Assembly: GCA_945902215.1 (NCBI GenBank)
Contig: CAMDML010000009.1
Span: 1 to 57,714 of the forward strand
Source of the DNA: Klebsiella pneumoniae
GTDB lineage: Bacteria; Pseudomonadota; Gammaproteobacteria; Pseudomonadales; Pseudohongiellaceae
DNA length: 57,714 nucleotides
Reading direction: 5' to 3'
The notes below the pieces were generated by a model. That model searched no databases and was not told where the DNA came from. It saw nothing but the letters and a program-made list of their open reading frames with translations. Positions 8,794 through 18,682 of the stretch are shown here, in pieces. Every line of letters begins with the position of its first letter. The stretch's first letter is position 1. The position numbers and the translations under genes are program-made.

Positions 8794-8821
8794 CCCCTCA
8801 AGCTCGGCATGGCATGAGGGG
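8794..8821 (+). other. Stem-loop between degQ and lepA
   Basis: CCCCTCA (8794-8800) and TGAGGGG (8815-8821) pair perfectly around a 14-base loop. There is no T-run after it, so termination is uncertain. It may separate degQ from the lepA operon. Confidence 0.4.
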
Positions 8822-8875
8822 CAGGTTTACGGTACACTTGCGAGCTTTTTTCTATCGCCTGAGTACTTCCCTTCC

Positions 8876-10675
8876 GTGTCTGACCTTAGCCATATCCGCA
8901 ACTTCTCCATCATTGCCCACATCGACCATGGCAAATCCACGCTGGCCGACCGCTTCATCCAGTTGTGCGGCGGCCTGACCGAGCGGGAAATGTCTGCTCA
9001 GGTGCTGGATTCGATGGATATCGAGAAGGAGCGGGGCATCACCATCAAGGCCCGCTCGGTCACGCTGGACTACAAAGCTGCCAGCGGCCAGGTGTACCAG
9101 CTCAACTTCATCGATACCCCCGGCCACGTGGATTTCAGTTATGAAGTCTCACGCTCGCTGGCTGCCTGCGAAGGAGCACTTCTCATAGTAGATGCTGCCC
9201 AGGGCGTTGAGGCCCAGTCGGTAGCCAACTGCTACACCGCAATTGAGCAAGGCTTGGAAGTGATTCCGATCCTTAACAAAATGGATCTGCCGCAGGCCGA
9301 ACCCGAGCGCGTCAAAAAGGAAATCGAGGAGATCATTGGCCTCGATGCGACCAATGCCGTGCAGACCAGCGCGAAGAGCGGCATGGGTGTGCCGGAGGTG
9401 CTGGAAAGGCTGATTCGCGACATCCCTGCGCCTACCGGGGACCTCGATGCAAATTTGCAGGCGCTGATTATTGATTCCTGGTTCGACAATTATCTCGGGG
9501 TCGTGTCATTGGTGCGTGTGCGGCAGGGCACCTTGCGCAAGGGCGACAAGATCATCGCGCTATCCACCGGCAAAGTGCACACCGTCGACAATGTTGGCAT
9601 TTTCACGCCCAAGCGTGTCGTACAGAATGAGCTGAAAGCCGGTGAAGTAGGCTTCATTGAAGCCGGCATCAAGGAGATTCAGGGTGCGCCGGTGGGCGAT
9701 ACGATCACGCATGCAAAAACGCCGGATGTGGCGCCGCTGCCCGGTTTCAAGAAAGTGCAGGCTCAGGTTTACGCCGGACTCTTCCCGGTTTCCGCCGATG
9801 ACTATGAAGCCTTCCGTGATGCGCTGGAAAAGCTCACACTCAACGATGCTGCGCTGATTTATGAGCCGGAAAATTCGGATGCTCTCGGCATTGGTTTCCG
9901 CTGCGGCTTTCTCGGCATGCTGCACATGGAAATCGTGCAGGAGCGACTCGAGCGCGAATACAACCTCAATCTGATCACGTCGGCACCGACCGTAGTATTC
10001 GAAGTCGTCACGCGTGGCGGCGAAGTGTTGAAGGTGGAAAGCCCCTCACGCCTGCCACCGATGGGCAGCATCGAGGAAATGCGCGAACCCATCGTCGAGG
10101 CCAACATACTCGTGCCACAGGATTATGTCGGCAACGTGTTGTCGCTCTGTATCGAGAAACGCGGCGTGCAGAAAGACATGCAGTTCGTTGGCAATCAGGT
10201 GGCGATTCGTTATGAGCTACCCATGAATGAAGTCGTGCTCGATTTCTTCGACCGTTTGAAGTCGGTCAGCCGCGGTTATGCCTCGTTGGACTACCATTTC
10301 ATTCGCTTCCAGCCTGCCAACCTTGTACGTCTGGATGTGCTGATCAACGGCGATCCGGTCGACGCACTGGCCTTGATCGTGCATCGCGATCAGGCGCAGG
10401 GCAAAGGCCGTGTATTGACAGAAAAAATGGCGGAACTGATTCCACGCCAGCAATTTGATGTGGCGATTCAGGCAGCGATTGGTGGGCAAATCGTTTCACG
10501 TAGTACGGTCAAAGCCCTGCGTAAAAACGTTATCGCGAAATGTTACGGTGGCGACGTGTCGCGCAAGAAAAAATTGCTTGAGAAGCAAAAGGCTGGCAAA
10601 AAACGCATGAAACAAGTAGGTTCTGTGGAGGTTCCACAGGAAGCTTTCCTTGCCATTCTCAAGGTAGACAAGTGA
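8876..10675 (+). CDS. lepA: Elongation factor 4 (LepA)
   Basis: A full-length 599-residue translational GTPase. The G1 motif AHIDHGKST is at residues 14-22, DTPGH is the G3 motif and NKMDLP the G4 motif. The C-terminal LepA-specific region ([19 protein letters not shown]) is present. LepA acts on the ribosome in translation initiation and back-translocation. The start is GTG. The gene lepB follows 101 bases downstream, the widely conserved lepA-lepB pair. Confidence 0.97.
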   Translation: MSDLSHIRNFSIIAHIDHGKSTLADRFIQLCGGLTEREMSAQVLDSMDIEKERGITIKARSVTLDYKAASGQVYQLNFIDTPGHVDFSYEVSRSLAACEGALLIVDAAQGVEAQSVANCYTAIEQGLEVIPILNKMDLPQAEPERVKKEIEEIIGLDATNAVQTSAKSGMGVPEVLERLIRDIPAPTGDLDANLQALIIDSWFDNYLGVVSLVRVRQGTLRKGDKIIALSTGKVHTVDNVGIFTPKRVVQNELKAGEVGFIEAGIKEIQGAPVGDTITHAKTPDVAPLPGFKKVQAQVYAGLFPVSADDYEAFRDALEKLTLNDAALIYEPENSDALGIGFRCGFLGMLHMEIVQERLEREYNLNLITSAPTVVFEVVTRGGEVLKVESPSRLPPMGSIEEMREPIVEANILVPQDYVGNVLSLCIEKRGVQKDMQFVGNQVAIRYELPMNEVVLDFFDRLKSVSRGYASLDYHFIRFQPANLVRLDVLINGDPVDALALIVHRDQAQGKGRVLTEKMAELIPRQQFDVAIQAAIGGQIVSRSTVKALRKNVIAKCYGGDVSRKKKLLEKQKAGKKRMKQVGSVEVPQEAFLAILKVDK

Positions 10676-10776
10676 ATGGGCGGGCTGGAATAAGGGTGCC
10701 GTTCGAACGTCACGCCAATTGAATTCCAATTAACCGAAACGCAAGTTTTGCTTTCCATATCCCAACGGTTCGTAGC

Positions 10777-11706
10777 ATGAATATTGATTTCTCTTTGTTG
10801 TTGCTCATCCTCTCCGCGATCACTGGTGTCTTCTGGTTGTTCGATGCTGCCATTTTGGCTGGCAAGCGCCGCCAGAAAGTATCCATATTCCTGGCAGGGA
10901 AAAACCTGGGTACGGATGAATTCAACGCCTACATCGGCGCTTTGGACGAAAACGGTAACCCAGCGGTGGCACCGGATACCTCAGCAAAAAAAGATGTGGT
11001 CAAGCAAAAGCTGCTGGAACAGGCGGCGGCATTGCATCGCGAGCCAGTGCCAATCGAGTATGCCAAATCGTTCTTTCCGATCCTCTTCGCCGTGCTCCTG
11101 TTGCGCTCCTTTCTGTTTGAGCCGTTCCAGATTCCGACCGGTTCGATGATCCCGACTTTGAACATTGGTGACTACATCGTCGTCAACAAATTTGCCTACG
11201 GCCTGCGTCTTCCGGTTACCGGGACCCTTGTACTGGCCATCGATGAACCCAAGCGGGGCGATGTAATGGTATTTATTCCGCCCCACGATCCCGTCTACTA
11301 CATCAAACGGGTCATTGGCTTGCCAGGCGAGCATGTGCGCTATGCCGACAACACTGTTTATATCAACGGTGAGCCTCTCCCGCAGGTCGAAGTGGGTCTG
11401 ATTCGTGAACTGGGTGTGCAACATTCCCAGGAAACGGTTGGCGGCGTCACCCACGATATCTATACTGCAGCATCCCAACGTTTTGCCCGTTTGTATGACT
11501 GGCTGCCTCCTGAAGGTGCGGTAATCCCGGAAGGGCAATACTTCATGATGGGTGACAATCGTGATAACAGCAGCGACAGCCGCTATTGGGGGCCAGCGTC
11601 CGGGGACCGTATCGTCGGCAAAGCCGTAGCGGTCTGGATGCATAAAGAGTCAGGACTGCATCTGCCAGAGTTTAGTGCCAATCGTCTGATCCAGAATCCT
11701 GAGTAA
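10777..11706 (+). CDS. lepB: Signal peptidase I
   Basis: The 309-residue protein has an N-terminal membrane segment (residues 3-27), a second one near 98-115, and the S26 peptidase motifs: nucleophile Ser123 in PTGSMIPTL and general base Lys177 in YYIKRVIGLPGEH. The late signature GDNRDNSSDSRYWG is present. It removes signal peptides from exported proteins at the periplasmic face of the inner membrane. Genes lepA, a DUF4845 protein, rnc, era and recO follow the common gammaproteobacterial order. Confidence 0.96.
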   Translation: MNIDFSLLLLILSAITGVFWLFDAAILAGKRRQKVSIFLAGKNLGTDEFNAYIGALDENGNPAVAPDTSAKKDVVKQKLLEQAAALHREPVPIEYAKSFFPILFAVLLLRSFLFEPFQIPTGSMIPTLNIGDYIVVNKFAYGLRLPVTGTLVLAIDEPKRGDVMVFIPPHDPVYYIKRVIGLPGEHVRYADNTVYINGEPLPQVEVGLIRELGVQHSQETVGGVTHDIYTAASQRFARLYDWLPPEGAVIPEGQYFMMGDNRDNSSDSRYWGPASGDRIVGKAVAVWMHKESGLHLPEFSANRLIQNPE

Positions 11707-11724
11707 AGGAAAGGAGCACGAACC

Positions 11725-12120
11725 ATGAAAGCAAGCGTCATGAAAACAATGAATGCAAGACCTGTAAATTCCCAACGTGGATCGATCTATACCACCTTGA
11801 TCCTGGTGGCGCTGTTCGCCATGGTCATTCTAGCCGCCCTCAAGGTTGTACCGGCGTATATCGACGACAATACCGTTACTACTACGATGAACGGCATGGT
11901 TGAGAGAAAGGAATTGGGTGAGATGAGTATCGCCGAAATACGCAGCAGCCTGATGCGCACGCTGAACACCAACCGGATAATAGATTTCGAGGCCAGTAAC
12001 GTTAATCTCGTGCGTGAGGATGGCAAAGAATTCATCGATATAAACTACGAAACCCGCAAACCGCTGTTCTACAACATCGAAGCGGTGGTGGTTTTCAAAC
12101 ATCGTTATGAAAAACTCTGA
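11725..12120 (+). CDS. DUF4845 domain membrane protein
   Basis: A 131-residue protein starting with ATG after a strong GGAAAGGAG ribosome site. It has one membrane segment at about residues 24-43 (IYTTLILVALFAMVILAALK) and a short periplasmic domain, resembling pilin-like N-termini. This family sits between lepB and rnc in many Gammaproteobacteria. Its biochemical function is not established. It ends 14 bases before rnc, so it is part of the lepB-rnc-era operon. Confidence 0.85.
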   Translation: MKASVMKTMNARPVNSQRGSIYTTLILVALFAMVILAALKVVPAYIDDNTVTTTMNGMVERKELGEMSIAEIRSSLMRTLNTNRIIDFEASNVNLVREDGKEFIDINYETRKPLFYNIEAVVVFKHRYEKL

Positions 12121-12134
12121 GGGCCGCGTCCGCC

Positions 12135-12821
12135 TTGATCCCCGGCCACTTGGACAAACTTCCCGCCAGACTTGGTTACCAGTTCAAAGACGCCGACCTG
12201 CTGGCGCGGGCGCTGCGGCATCGCAGCGCCGGCAGGGATAATAACGAAAGACTGGAGTTTCTGGGTGATGCAGTGTTGGGTTTCATTATCGCTGACATGC
12301 TCAGCCGGCGTTATCCTGCCGCCACAGAAGGTGAACTGAGCCGCCTCCGCGCTGCACTCGTGCAACAGTCCACTCTAGCCGCCATCGCGCGCGAGTTCCG
12401 CCTGGGTGAAAGTCTTGCTCTCGGTCCCGGCGAGCTCAAGACTTGGGGTGCCGGCCGCGATTCAATCCTGGCTGACGCGCTCGAGGCTCTGATCTCTGCA
12501 ATCTATCTCGATGCCGGCATGGCCCGCTGTGCAGAACTGGTGCAAACCTGGTTTGCTTCCAGACTGGCTGAAGAGCAGAAAGCGGATGCAGGCAAGGATG
12601 CAAAAACCAGACTGCAGGAATTACTGCAAGCAAAAAAGTTGGCACTTCCCCTATACGAGATACAGGAAATCAGTGGCAAGGAACATCAACAGACTTTTAT
12701 CGTCACCTGTCGAGTGGTTCTCCTTGGTGAGCCGATGACCGGCACCGGAGCTACCCGCAAGGTGGCCGAACAGAATGCCGCTGAAGCCATACTGGCCAGA
12801 CTGGGTATCAGCCATGACTGA
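12135..12821 (+). CDS. rnc: Ribonuclease III
   Basis: The 228-residue enzyme carries the RNase III signature NERLEFLGDAVL (residues 37-48), the metal-binding SILADALEALISAIYLD motif, and a C-terminal double-stranded-RNA-binding domain from about 155 to 225. It cuts double-stranded RNA in rRNA precursors and regulated mRNAs. The start is TTG; no ATG or GTG in frame fits the family N-terminus. The stop codon overlaps the era start by 8 bases, so the two are translationally coupled. Confidence 0.96.
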   Translation: MIPGHLDKLPARLGYQFKDADLLARALRHRSAGRDNNERLEFLGDAVLGFIIADMLSRRYPAATEGELSRLRAALVQQSTLAAIAREFRLGESLALGPGELKTWGAGRDSILADALEALISAIYLDAGMARCAELVQTWFASRLAEEQKADAGKDAKTRLQELLQAKKLALPLYEIQEISGKEHQQTFIVTCRVVLLGEPMTGTGATRKVAEQNAAEAILARLGISHD

Positions 12822-13719
12822 GCCTGTGGCCGTTCCGGGCACCCGCTGTGGCCTCATCGCGTTGGTTGGCCGGCCCAATGTTGGCAAATCAACCCTGCTC
12901 AATCACCTCGTTGGCCAGAAGGTCAGCATTACTTCCCGTAAACCCCAGACCACCCGGCAGCGCTTACTGGGCATCAAGACAGTCGGACAGGCGCAACTCG
13001 TGTTCGTCGACACCCCCGGTTTTCATCTGGGTTACAAGAAAGCACTGAACCGTTACATGAACCGCACCATCAAGACCACCGTCAGCGACGTGGACCTGAT
13101 CCTGTTCATGATCGACCGGCTGCGCTTCACTGAAGAAGACGACATGTTGCTGGAAGGGCTGGGCAAGTTGCCTTGTCCTGTGTTTCTGGTAATCAACAAG
13201 GTTGATGCACTGGAAGACAGGGAGCAGTTGCTGCCGTTTATCGATGAGGCCCGCAAACGCTTTCCTTTTGTTGAAGTGGTGCCGGTGTCGGCACTGAAAG
13301 AGCAGAACACCGAAGCGTTGGAAACTACCCTGATCCGCTACCTGCCGGAAAACCCTTGGCTGTACCCCGAAGACCAGTTGACCGACCGCAGCGCACGCTA
13401 TCTGGCCGCAGAATTCGTCCGTGAGAAAATCACCCGCCAGATGGGTGACGAACTGCCGCATGAAGTGGCAGTCGAGATCGAGGAGTTCCGCGTCGAGAAC
13501 GGGGTTTATCACATTGGCGCCCTGATCCTCGTTGAACGAAGCGGGCAGAAGAAAATGCTAATTGGTAGCGAAGGCAGCCGCCTGAAACTGATCGGCACGG
13601 AAGCGCGCATGGAACTGGAGCGCTTGTTCGACAGCAAGGTGATGCTGAAACTGTGGGTCAAGGTCAAAAGCGGCTGGTCTGACGACGAGCGTGCGCTGCA
13701 AAGTCTGGGTTTCGACTAA
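12814..13719 (+). CDS. era: GTPase Era (30S subunit assembly)
   Basis: The 301-residue protein has a P-loop GRPNVGKST (residues 19-27), DTPGFH, NKVD, and a C-terminal KH RNA-binding domain (IGSEGSRLKLIGTEARMELE). Era binds near the 3' end of 16S rRNA during small-subunit maturation. The start is ATG at 12814, overlapping the rnc stop; an earlier in-frame ATG at 12775 lies inside rnc and is not needed. recO follows after 13 bases. Confidence 0.96.
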   Translation: MTEPVAVPGTRCGLIALVGRPNVGKSTLLNHLVGQKVSITSRKPQTTRQRLLGIKTVGQAQLVFVDTPGFHLGYKKALNRYMNRTIKTTVSDVDLILFMIDRLRFTEEDDMLLEGLGKLPCPVFLVINKVDALEDREQLLPFIDEARKRFPFVEVVPVSALKEQNTEALETTLIRYLPENPWLYPEDQLTDRSARYLAAEFVREKITRQMGDELPHEVAVEIEEFRVENGVYHIGALILVERSGQKKMLIGSEGSRLKLIGTEARMELERLFDSKVMLKLWVKVKSGWSDDERALQSLGFD

Positions 13720-13732
13720 GAGCTTCGACTGA

Positions 13733-14458
13733 GTGACCCGTCCCCTCGACAAACAATCCGCCTGGCTGCTGCACAGCCGGCCCTTCCGCGATACCAGCCT
13801 GCTGCTGGATTTCCTCACCCCCGAACTGGGACGCGTCAGTGCCCTTGTAAGGGGTGCGCGGGGTCCGCGTTCAAAGTATCGCGCCTTGCTGCAACCATTC
13901 CAGCCGCTGACCATTTCCTTGTCAGGCCGTACCGAATTGCTGAATCTGCGTGACGCCGAAGCCGCCAGCCCGGCGCTCGTCCTCACCGGTGAGCATCTGT
14001 TCGCCGCGTTGTACATCAACGAACTGATGGTACGCCTGCTGCACGGGCACGAAGGTGAAGCTGCGCTGTTCAGTCTCTATGGCGCCACCTTGGCGACACT
14101 GGGTACACGCGCGGACCTTGAGCCGTTACTGCGTGACTTCGAACTCAGGGTGCTGGATACCCTTGGGTTTGGGTTGCAGTTCACGCATGAAGCGGAAACC
14201 GGCGAAGTGCTGGTCGCTGATGGCTGGTATTACCTGCACCAGGACACCGGCTTTGTGCGGCAGCGGCAGATACAGGATTCGCGGCAGAGCTCTGCCCACA
14301 ATGTGTACCCAGGTTTGGAACTGCAAAAAATTGCCTTGCGCAATTTTGCTGAAGGAACCACCCGGAATTATGCCAAGCGCCTGCTGCGCCAGGTATTGCA
14401 GCACCACATGTCCGAACGGCCGCTGACCAGCCGTGAACTTTTCATGGAACCGGGCTAG
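13733..14458 (+). CDS. recO: DNA repair protein RecO
   Basis: A 241-residue protein with the RecO N-terminal OB-fold (AWLLHSRPFRDTSLLLDFLTPE and SALVRGARGPRSK) and a helical C-terminal region. The GTG start at 13733 fits the family. With RecR and RecF it loads RecA on single-stranded gaps. The usual zinc cysteines of some RecO proteins are not present, as in other Gammaproteobacteria. In many relatives pdxJ follows recO; here cysM follows instead. Confidence 0.92.
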   Translation: MTRPLDKQSAWLLHSRPFRDTSLLLDFLTPELGRVSALVRGARGPRSKYRALLQPFQPLTISLSGRTELLNLRDAEAASPALVLTGEHLFAALYINELMVRLLHGHEGEAALFSLYGATLATLGTRADLEPLLRDFELRVLDTLGFGLQFTHEAETGEVLVADGWYYLHQDTGFVRQRQIQDSRQSSAHNVYPGLELQKIALRNFAEGTTRNYAKRLLRQVLQHHMSERPLTSRELFMEPG

Positions 14459-14489
14459 AATTCACGCTTTCTTGGACATGGGAATGCTG

Positions 14490-15395
14490 ATGGATTTTCC
14501 AACTATAGATTTCCCCACTATCGAAAGCACCGTGGGGAACACTCCGCTGGTGCGCCTGCAGCGTCTGCCAGGCAAGACCACCAATACCATTCTCGCTAAG
14601 CTGGAAGGCAACAATCCTGCCGGTTCCGTCAAGGACCGTCCTGCCCTTAGTATGATCAGCAAGGCAGAAGCCCGCGGCCTGATCAAACCGGGCGACACCC
14701 TGATTGAAGCCACCAGTGGCAACACCGGTATCGCGCTGGCGATGGTGGCGGCAATCAAGGGTTACAAGATGATCCTGGTCATGCCGTCCAATTCCACTCA
14801 GGAGCGCAAGGATGCGATGACAGCCTATGGTGCCCAGCTAATTGAAGTCACTGAGGCGGAGGGTATGGAAGGCGCGCGCGATCTGGCAGGCAAGATGGAG
14901 CGCGAGGGTAAGGGCAGGGTACTCGACCAGTTCGCGAACCCCGACAACTACGCCGCCCATTTTGAACACACCGGCCCCGAAATCTGGCGTGACACGCGCG
15001 GTACGGTCACCCACTTCATCAGCTCGATGGGTACCACTGGCACCATCATGGGTGTGTCCCGTTTCCTGAAAACCAAAAATCCGGCCATCGAGATCATCGG
15101 CCTGCAGCCGATGGACGGCTCACGCATCCCCGGCATCCGCCGCTGGCCTCAGGCCTACTTGCCCAAAATTTTCGAGCGCGAGCGGGTAGACCGTGTCATC
15201 GACATCAACCAAAGCGATGCCGAGCGAACGATGAAGGCGCTCGCCATGGAAGAAGGCATTTGCTGCGGGGTGTCTTCCGGCGGTGGGGTATTCGCCGCTC
15301 TGGAATTATCCAAATCTCTGGAGAATGCTGTCATCGTCGTGATCATCTGCGACCGGGGCGACCGCTATCTCTCCACCGGCGTATTCAGCAACTGA
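14490..15395 (+). CDS. cysM: Cysteine synthase B (CysM)
   Basis: A 301-residue PLP enzyme that makes cysteine from O-acetylserine and sulfide or thiosulfate. The PLP lysine is Lys48 in NPAGSVKDRPA; the substrate loop EATSGNTGIA and the SSGGGVFAA segment are also present. The phrase LVRLQRLPG at the N-terminus is typical of CysM rather than CysK. Starts at 14478, 14484 and 14490 are all in frame; I chose 14490, which gives a family-like N-terminus with a small DFPTI duplication. rlmD follows 11 bases after the stop. Confidence 0.93.
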   Translation: MDFPTIDFPTIESTVGNTPLVRLQRLPGKTTNTILAKLEGNNPAGSVKDRPALSMISKAEARGLIKPGDTLIEATSGNTGIALAMVAAIKGYKMILVMPSNSTQERKDAMTAYGAQLIEVTEAEGMEGARDLAGKMEREGKGRVLDQFANPDNYAAHFEHTGPEIWRDTRGTVTHFISSMGTTGTIMGVSRFLKTKNPAIEIIGLQPMDGSRIPGIRRWPQAYLPKIFERERVDRVIDINQSDAERTMKALAMEEGICCGVSSGGGVFAALELSKSLENAVIVVIICDRGDRYLSTGVFSN

Positions 15396-15406
15396 GCGGC
15401 AAGCGC

Positions 15407-16771
15407 ATGCGGAGCAATAAAAACCGCAGTTCCCTGCCACGGGAACCGCAAGTGCTGGAAATCGAAAAACTGAGCCATGAGGGGCGCGGTCTGTCCCGCT
15501 ACGAGGGCAGGGTCGTGTTCGTCGACGGTGCGTTGCCGGGCGAAACCGTGCGTGCAGCGTTTACCAACGGCCGGAGCAGCTATGCCGAGGCGCAAACCCT
15601 TGAGGTACTGAAGGCTGCGGCCGAACGGATTACCCCTTTGTGTCCCTTCTTTCAGTACTGTGGTGGCTGCAGCCTTCAGCATTACGCCGCCAGCGCCCAA
15701 CTTGCCTTCAAGGAAGGCGTTCTGCATGAACGTCTGGAGCATGCGGTAGGCAGCAGCGACTATCGCAAACTGGCTGTTATCAGCGGTGCTGAATTTGGTT
15801 ACCGGCGCAAGGCCAGGCTCGCAGTGCGCTTCGTCGCCAAAAAGGGCGGGGTGCTGGTTGGCTTCAAGGAAAGGCACAGCTCTTTTATCACTGTCATGGA
15901 TTCCTGCGCAGTACTTGTACCGGAAGTGGCGCGACTACTGCCGTTGCTGCAGGTTCTGATCGGGAGTATGCACTGCAAGGAACAACTGCCGCAGGTAGAA
16001 GTTGCGGTCGGCGACCCGGTACCTGGCAGTAACACCTGTGCCCTTGTGTTTCGGCATCTGCAAGCTCTCGATCGTCACGATCTCGATCTGTTGCTGGCCT
16101 TCGGTGGCGAGCACGGCACCGATATCTATCTGCAACCGAAGGGGCCAGAAACCGTGCACCGGATCCTGCCGATCGGAGGTGAGGAGCGGCTGTTCTACAC
16201 CTTGCCCGAGTTCAATCTGCAATTGGCGTTTCATCCCACCGATTTCACCCAAGTTAATGCCGGCATCAACCGCCAGATGGTGCAGCGCGCGGTAGAGCTG
16301 CTGGAGCTGCAGCCTGCTGACCGTGTGCTGGACCTCTTCTGTGGGCTTGGCAACTTTACGCTGCCATTGGCCACAAAAGTGGCGCAGGTGATTGGAGTGG
16401 AAGGTTCTGGCGCTATGGTCGAACGCGGCACCGAAAATGCGCAGCGCAATGGCATACAGAATGCGCAGTTCATCAAGGCCGACCTGAGCTTGCCACCGGA
16501 ACAACATGCCTGGTTGAAGCAAGGTTTCGCCAAAGTATTGCTGGACCCGCCTCGTTCCGGTGCGCTGGAAGTGTTGCCAGCAGTAGTCGCGGCACGACCT
16601 GAGCGCATTGTTTATGTCTCCTGCAATCCGGCCACGCTGGCGCGCGACGCCGCCTTTCTCGCCACACAGGGCTATGCACTGGCAGCTGCCGGGGCGATGG
16701 ACATGTTCCCACACACGAGTCATGTGGAAGCAATTGCGCTGTTCCTGCCGGCTGGAGGCAAGCGCCGATGA
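15407..16771 (+). CDS. rlmD: 23S rRNA (uracil(1939)-C(5))-methyltransferase RlmD
   Basis: The 454-residue protein has an N-terminal TRAM domain, an iron-sulfur cluster motif (Cys79, Cys85, Cys88 in PFFQYCGGCSLQH), and a C-terminal SAM-dependent domain (DLFCGLGNF) with catalytic Cys406 in VYVSCNPATLARD. The ATG at 15407 lies just after cysM. The upstream frame overlaps cysM and is not conserved. The stop overlaps the mazG start (ATGA), so relA, which often lies between these genes, is absent here. Confidence 0.95.
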   Translation: MRSNKNRSSLPREPQVLEIEKLSHEGRGLSRYEGRVVFVDGALPGETVRAAFTNGRSSYAEAQTLEVLKAAAERITPLCPFFQYCGGCSLQHYAASAQLAFKEGVLHERLEHAVGSSDYRKLAVISGAEFGYRRKARLAVRFVAKKGGVLVGFKERHSSFITVMDSCAVLVPEVARLLPLLQVLIGSMHCKEQLPQVEVAVGDPVPGSNTCALVFRHLQALDRHDLDLLLAFGGEHGTDIYLQPKGPETVHRILPIGGEERLFYTLPEFNLQLAFHPTDFTQVNAGINRQMVQRAVELLELQPADRVLDLFCGLGNFTLPLATKVAQVIGVEGSGAMVERGTENAQRNGIQNAQFIKADLSLPPEQHAWLKQGFAKVLLDPPRSGALEVLPAVVAARPERIVYVSCNPATLARDAAFLATQGYALAAAGAMDMFPHTSHVEAIALFLPAGGKRR

Positions 16772-17625
16772 CAGACAACACGAACATGGATCTGGAAGCG
16801 GTACGCCAACTGCTCCTTGTCATGCGCCGGCTGCGCGATCCGGAACGCGGTTGTCCCTGGGACCTTCAGCAGAGCTTTGCCTCGATTGCCCCCCACACTC
16901 TGGAAGAAGCCTATGAAGTGATCGATGCGATTGAATCCGGTGATATGCAGCAGTTGCAGGGTGAGTTGGGCGACCTGCTGTTCCAGGTAGTGTTCTATGC
17001 ACAATTGGGTGGCGAGCAGAATCTGTTCGATTTCAATGCCATCGCCACCGGCATCAGCGCCAAACTGCTCCACCGCCACCCACATGTATTTCCCGGCGGC
17101 ATCATGGATGAATCAGCGACCATTCCGGCCACACCTGCCATCTCGGCTAACCAGGTGGTGCAGAACTGGGAGGTGATCAAGGCCGCAGAGCGACAGGGCA
17201 AGGTGGGGGCGAAACCGGCCAGCGCTCTGGATGATGTACCGCTGGCACTGCCTGCCCTGCTGCGGGCGGTCAAACTACAGAAACGGGCGGCCGCGCAGGG
17301 CTTCGACTGGAAGGAAATACAGCCTGTTTTCGCGAAGGTTGACGAGGAACTGAGCGAACTGCACCAAGCCATTTCAGCGGCCGATCCGGCAGCGGTGGAA
17401 GAGGAGTTCGGTGATCTGCTTTTCACTCTGGTAAATCTGGCGCGTCACCTGGATCTGAATCCCGAAACAGCGCTGCGGCAGGCCAACCACAAATTCGAAA
17501 AGCGCATCCGGGCAGTGGAGATTTTACTGCGTGAGGAGGGCCGCTACCTGCGGGATCTGAGCGAATCTGAACTCGACGAATACTGGAACAAAGTGAAACA
17601 CGCGGACAGAAATTCGTCGGCTTGA
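16768..17625 (+). CDS. mazG: Nucleoside triphosphate pyrophosphohydrolase MazG
   Basis: A 285-residue protein with two tandem MazG repeats. The first holds DPERGCPWDLQQSF and LEEAYEVIDAIESGD followed by ELGDLLFQVVF; the second has KVDEELSELHQAI and EEFGDLLFTLVNLARH. These EExxE plus ExxD patterns bind magnesium. MazG hydrolyses NTPs to NMP and pyrophosphate and clears non-standard nucleotides. The ATG overlaps the rlmD stop by 4 bases. A 164-base gap follows before adk. Confidence 0.94.
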   Translation: MTDNTNMDLEAVRQLLLVMRRLRDPERGCPWDLQQSFASIAPHTLEEAYEVIDAIESGDMQQLQGELGDLLFQVVFYAQLGGEQNLFDFNAIATGISAKLLHRHPHVFPGGIMDESATIPATPAISANQVVQNWEVIKAAERQGKVGAKPASALDDVPLALPALLRAVKLQKRAAAQGFDWKEIQPVFAKVDEELSELHQAISAADPAAVEEEFGDLLFTLVNLARHLDLNPETALRQANHKFEKRIRAVEILLREEGRYLRDLSESELDEYWNKVKHADRNSSA

Positions 17626-17739
17626 GCGGCATCTGACAACAGTGGTAAGGTGCAAAACGTAACGACTTTCGACAACAGCTATTTTCTACAACGCCCGCTG
17701 GAAAGGCAGATCACTCGTTTCAGGGACAGAAGCGGCAAC

Positions 17740-17775
17740 GGGCAGCATTGGGCAGCATCGGGCAGCATCGGGCAG
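17740..17775 (+). repeat. Tandem 10-base repeat upstream of adk
   Basis: The unit GGGCAGCATC (first copy ends ATT) is repeated about three and a half times and ends 14 bases before the adk start, overlapping the approach to the ribosome site GGAAGGAGAG. It may be a slipped-strand duplication. Copy number changes would alter the leader but not the coding frame. Confidence 0.75.
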
Positions 17776-17789
17776 GAAGGAGAGAGAGC

Positions 17790-18437
17790 ATGAGAATCAT
17801 TTTGTTGGGCGCGCCAGGGGCAGGCAAAGGTACTCAGGCCGAGTATCTGAAAGAGACCTACGGGATCCCCCAGATATCCACCGGCGACATGCTGCGTGCG
17901 GCGGTCAAGGCTGGTTCTCCGCTCGGTCTGCAGGTGAAGTCAGTGATGGACAGTGGTGGACTGGTGACCGATGGAATCATCATCGCCTTGATCCGCGAGC
18001 GCATTACCCATGACGACTGCAAGAATGGATTTTTGTTCGACGGTTTCCCCCGCACCATCCCGCAGGCCCAGGCGCTTGTTGATGCCGGAATCGGGATCGA
18101 CGTGGTGCTGGAGATCGATGTACCCGACGCTGAAATCGTCCATCGGCTGAGCGGCAGACGCGTCCATCCCGGCTCCGGCAGGATCTACCACATAGACAAC
18201 AAACCGCCAAAAAACCCCGGAAAAGACGATGTAACGGGGGAGCCCCTGATCCAGCGCGACGACGACAAGGAAGCCACCATACGCAAGCGTTTGGAGGTCT
18301 ATCACGCGCAAACTAAACCGCTGGTGAACTTCTACCACAAGCTGGCGGCGGGCAACGTGGCGCCAAAGTTTGCCACCGTCAGTGGTGTTGGCGACATCGC
18401 TGCAATCCGTCTGTCGCTCAAAAATTCTTTGCGCTGA
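17790..18437 (+). CDS. adk: Adenylate kinase
   Basis: A 215-residue enzyme of the long type. The P-loop GAPGAGKGT is at residues 7-15, the [11 protein letters not shown] motif and the LID segment ([28 protein letters not shown]) are present. It balances ATP, ADP and AMP. The ATG at 17790 follows a strong GGAAGGAGAG site; an earlier in-frame ATG at 17748 lies in a tandem repeat and is not expected to be used. Confidence 0.97.
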   Translation: MRIILLGAPGAGKGTQAEYLKETYGIPQISTGDMLRAAVKAGSPLGLQVKSVMDSGGLVTDGIIIALIRERITHDDCKNGFLFDGFPRTIPQAQALVDAGIGIDVVLEIDVPDAEIVHRLSGRRVHPGSGRIYHIDNKPPKNPGKDDVTGEPLIQRDDDKEATIRKRLEVYHAQTKPLVNFYHKLAAGNVAPKFATVSGVGDIAAIRLSLKNSLR

Positions 18438-18526
18438 GACGGGCAAGAATTCATTTCTCTCATGCACCTCATCAGTCGTCGAACACGTTACTCGTGCGAC
18501 GGTGGCGGCAGACAAAAAATTGGCAG

Positions 18527-18556
18527 TTGATCATTTTTATTTTTTTGTGTTATGGT
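18527..18556 (+). promoter_or_regulatory. Candidate sigma-70 promoter in the adk downstream region
   Basis: TTGATC (18527-18532), an 18-base AT-rich spacer and TATGGT (18551-18556). It would produce a transcript covering the small possible ORF at 18683 and, about 790 bases on, the histone-like gene at 19346. Confidence 0.4.
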
Positions 18557-18682
18557 GCGCGTCGAAGGTTGCAACAACTTTAGCAGGTGATTGAAAAAAG
18601 CTGAGCGACGGCAAGATGAACGACAGTCGCGCAGCAGCAGGATGGCCAGCAAGGTGTTACTTCCACGAGTGAGGAGAACTGA

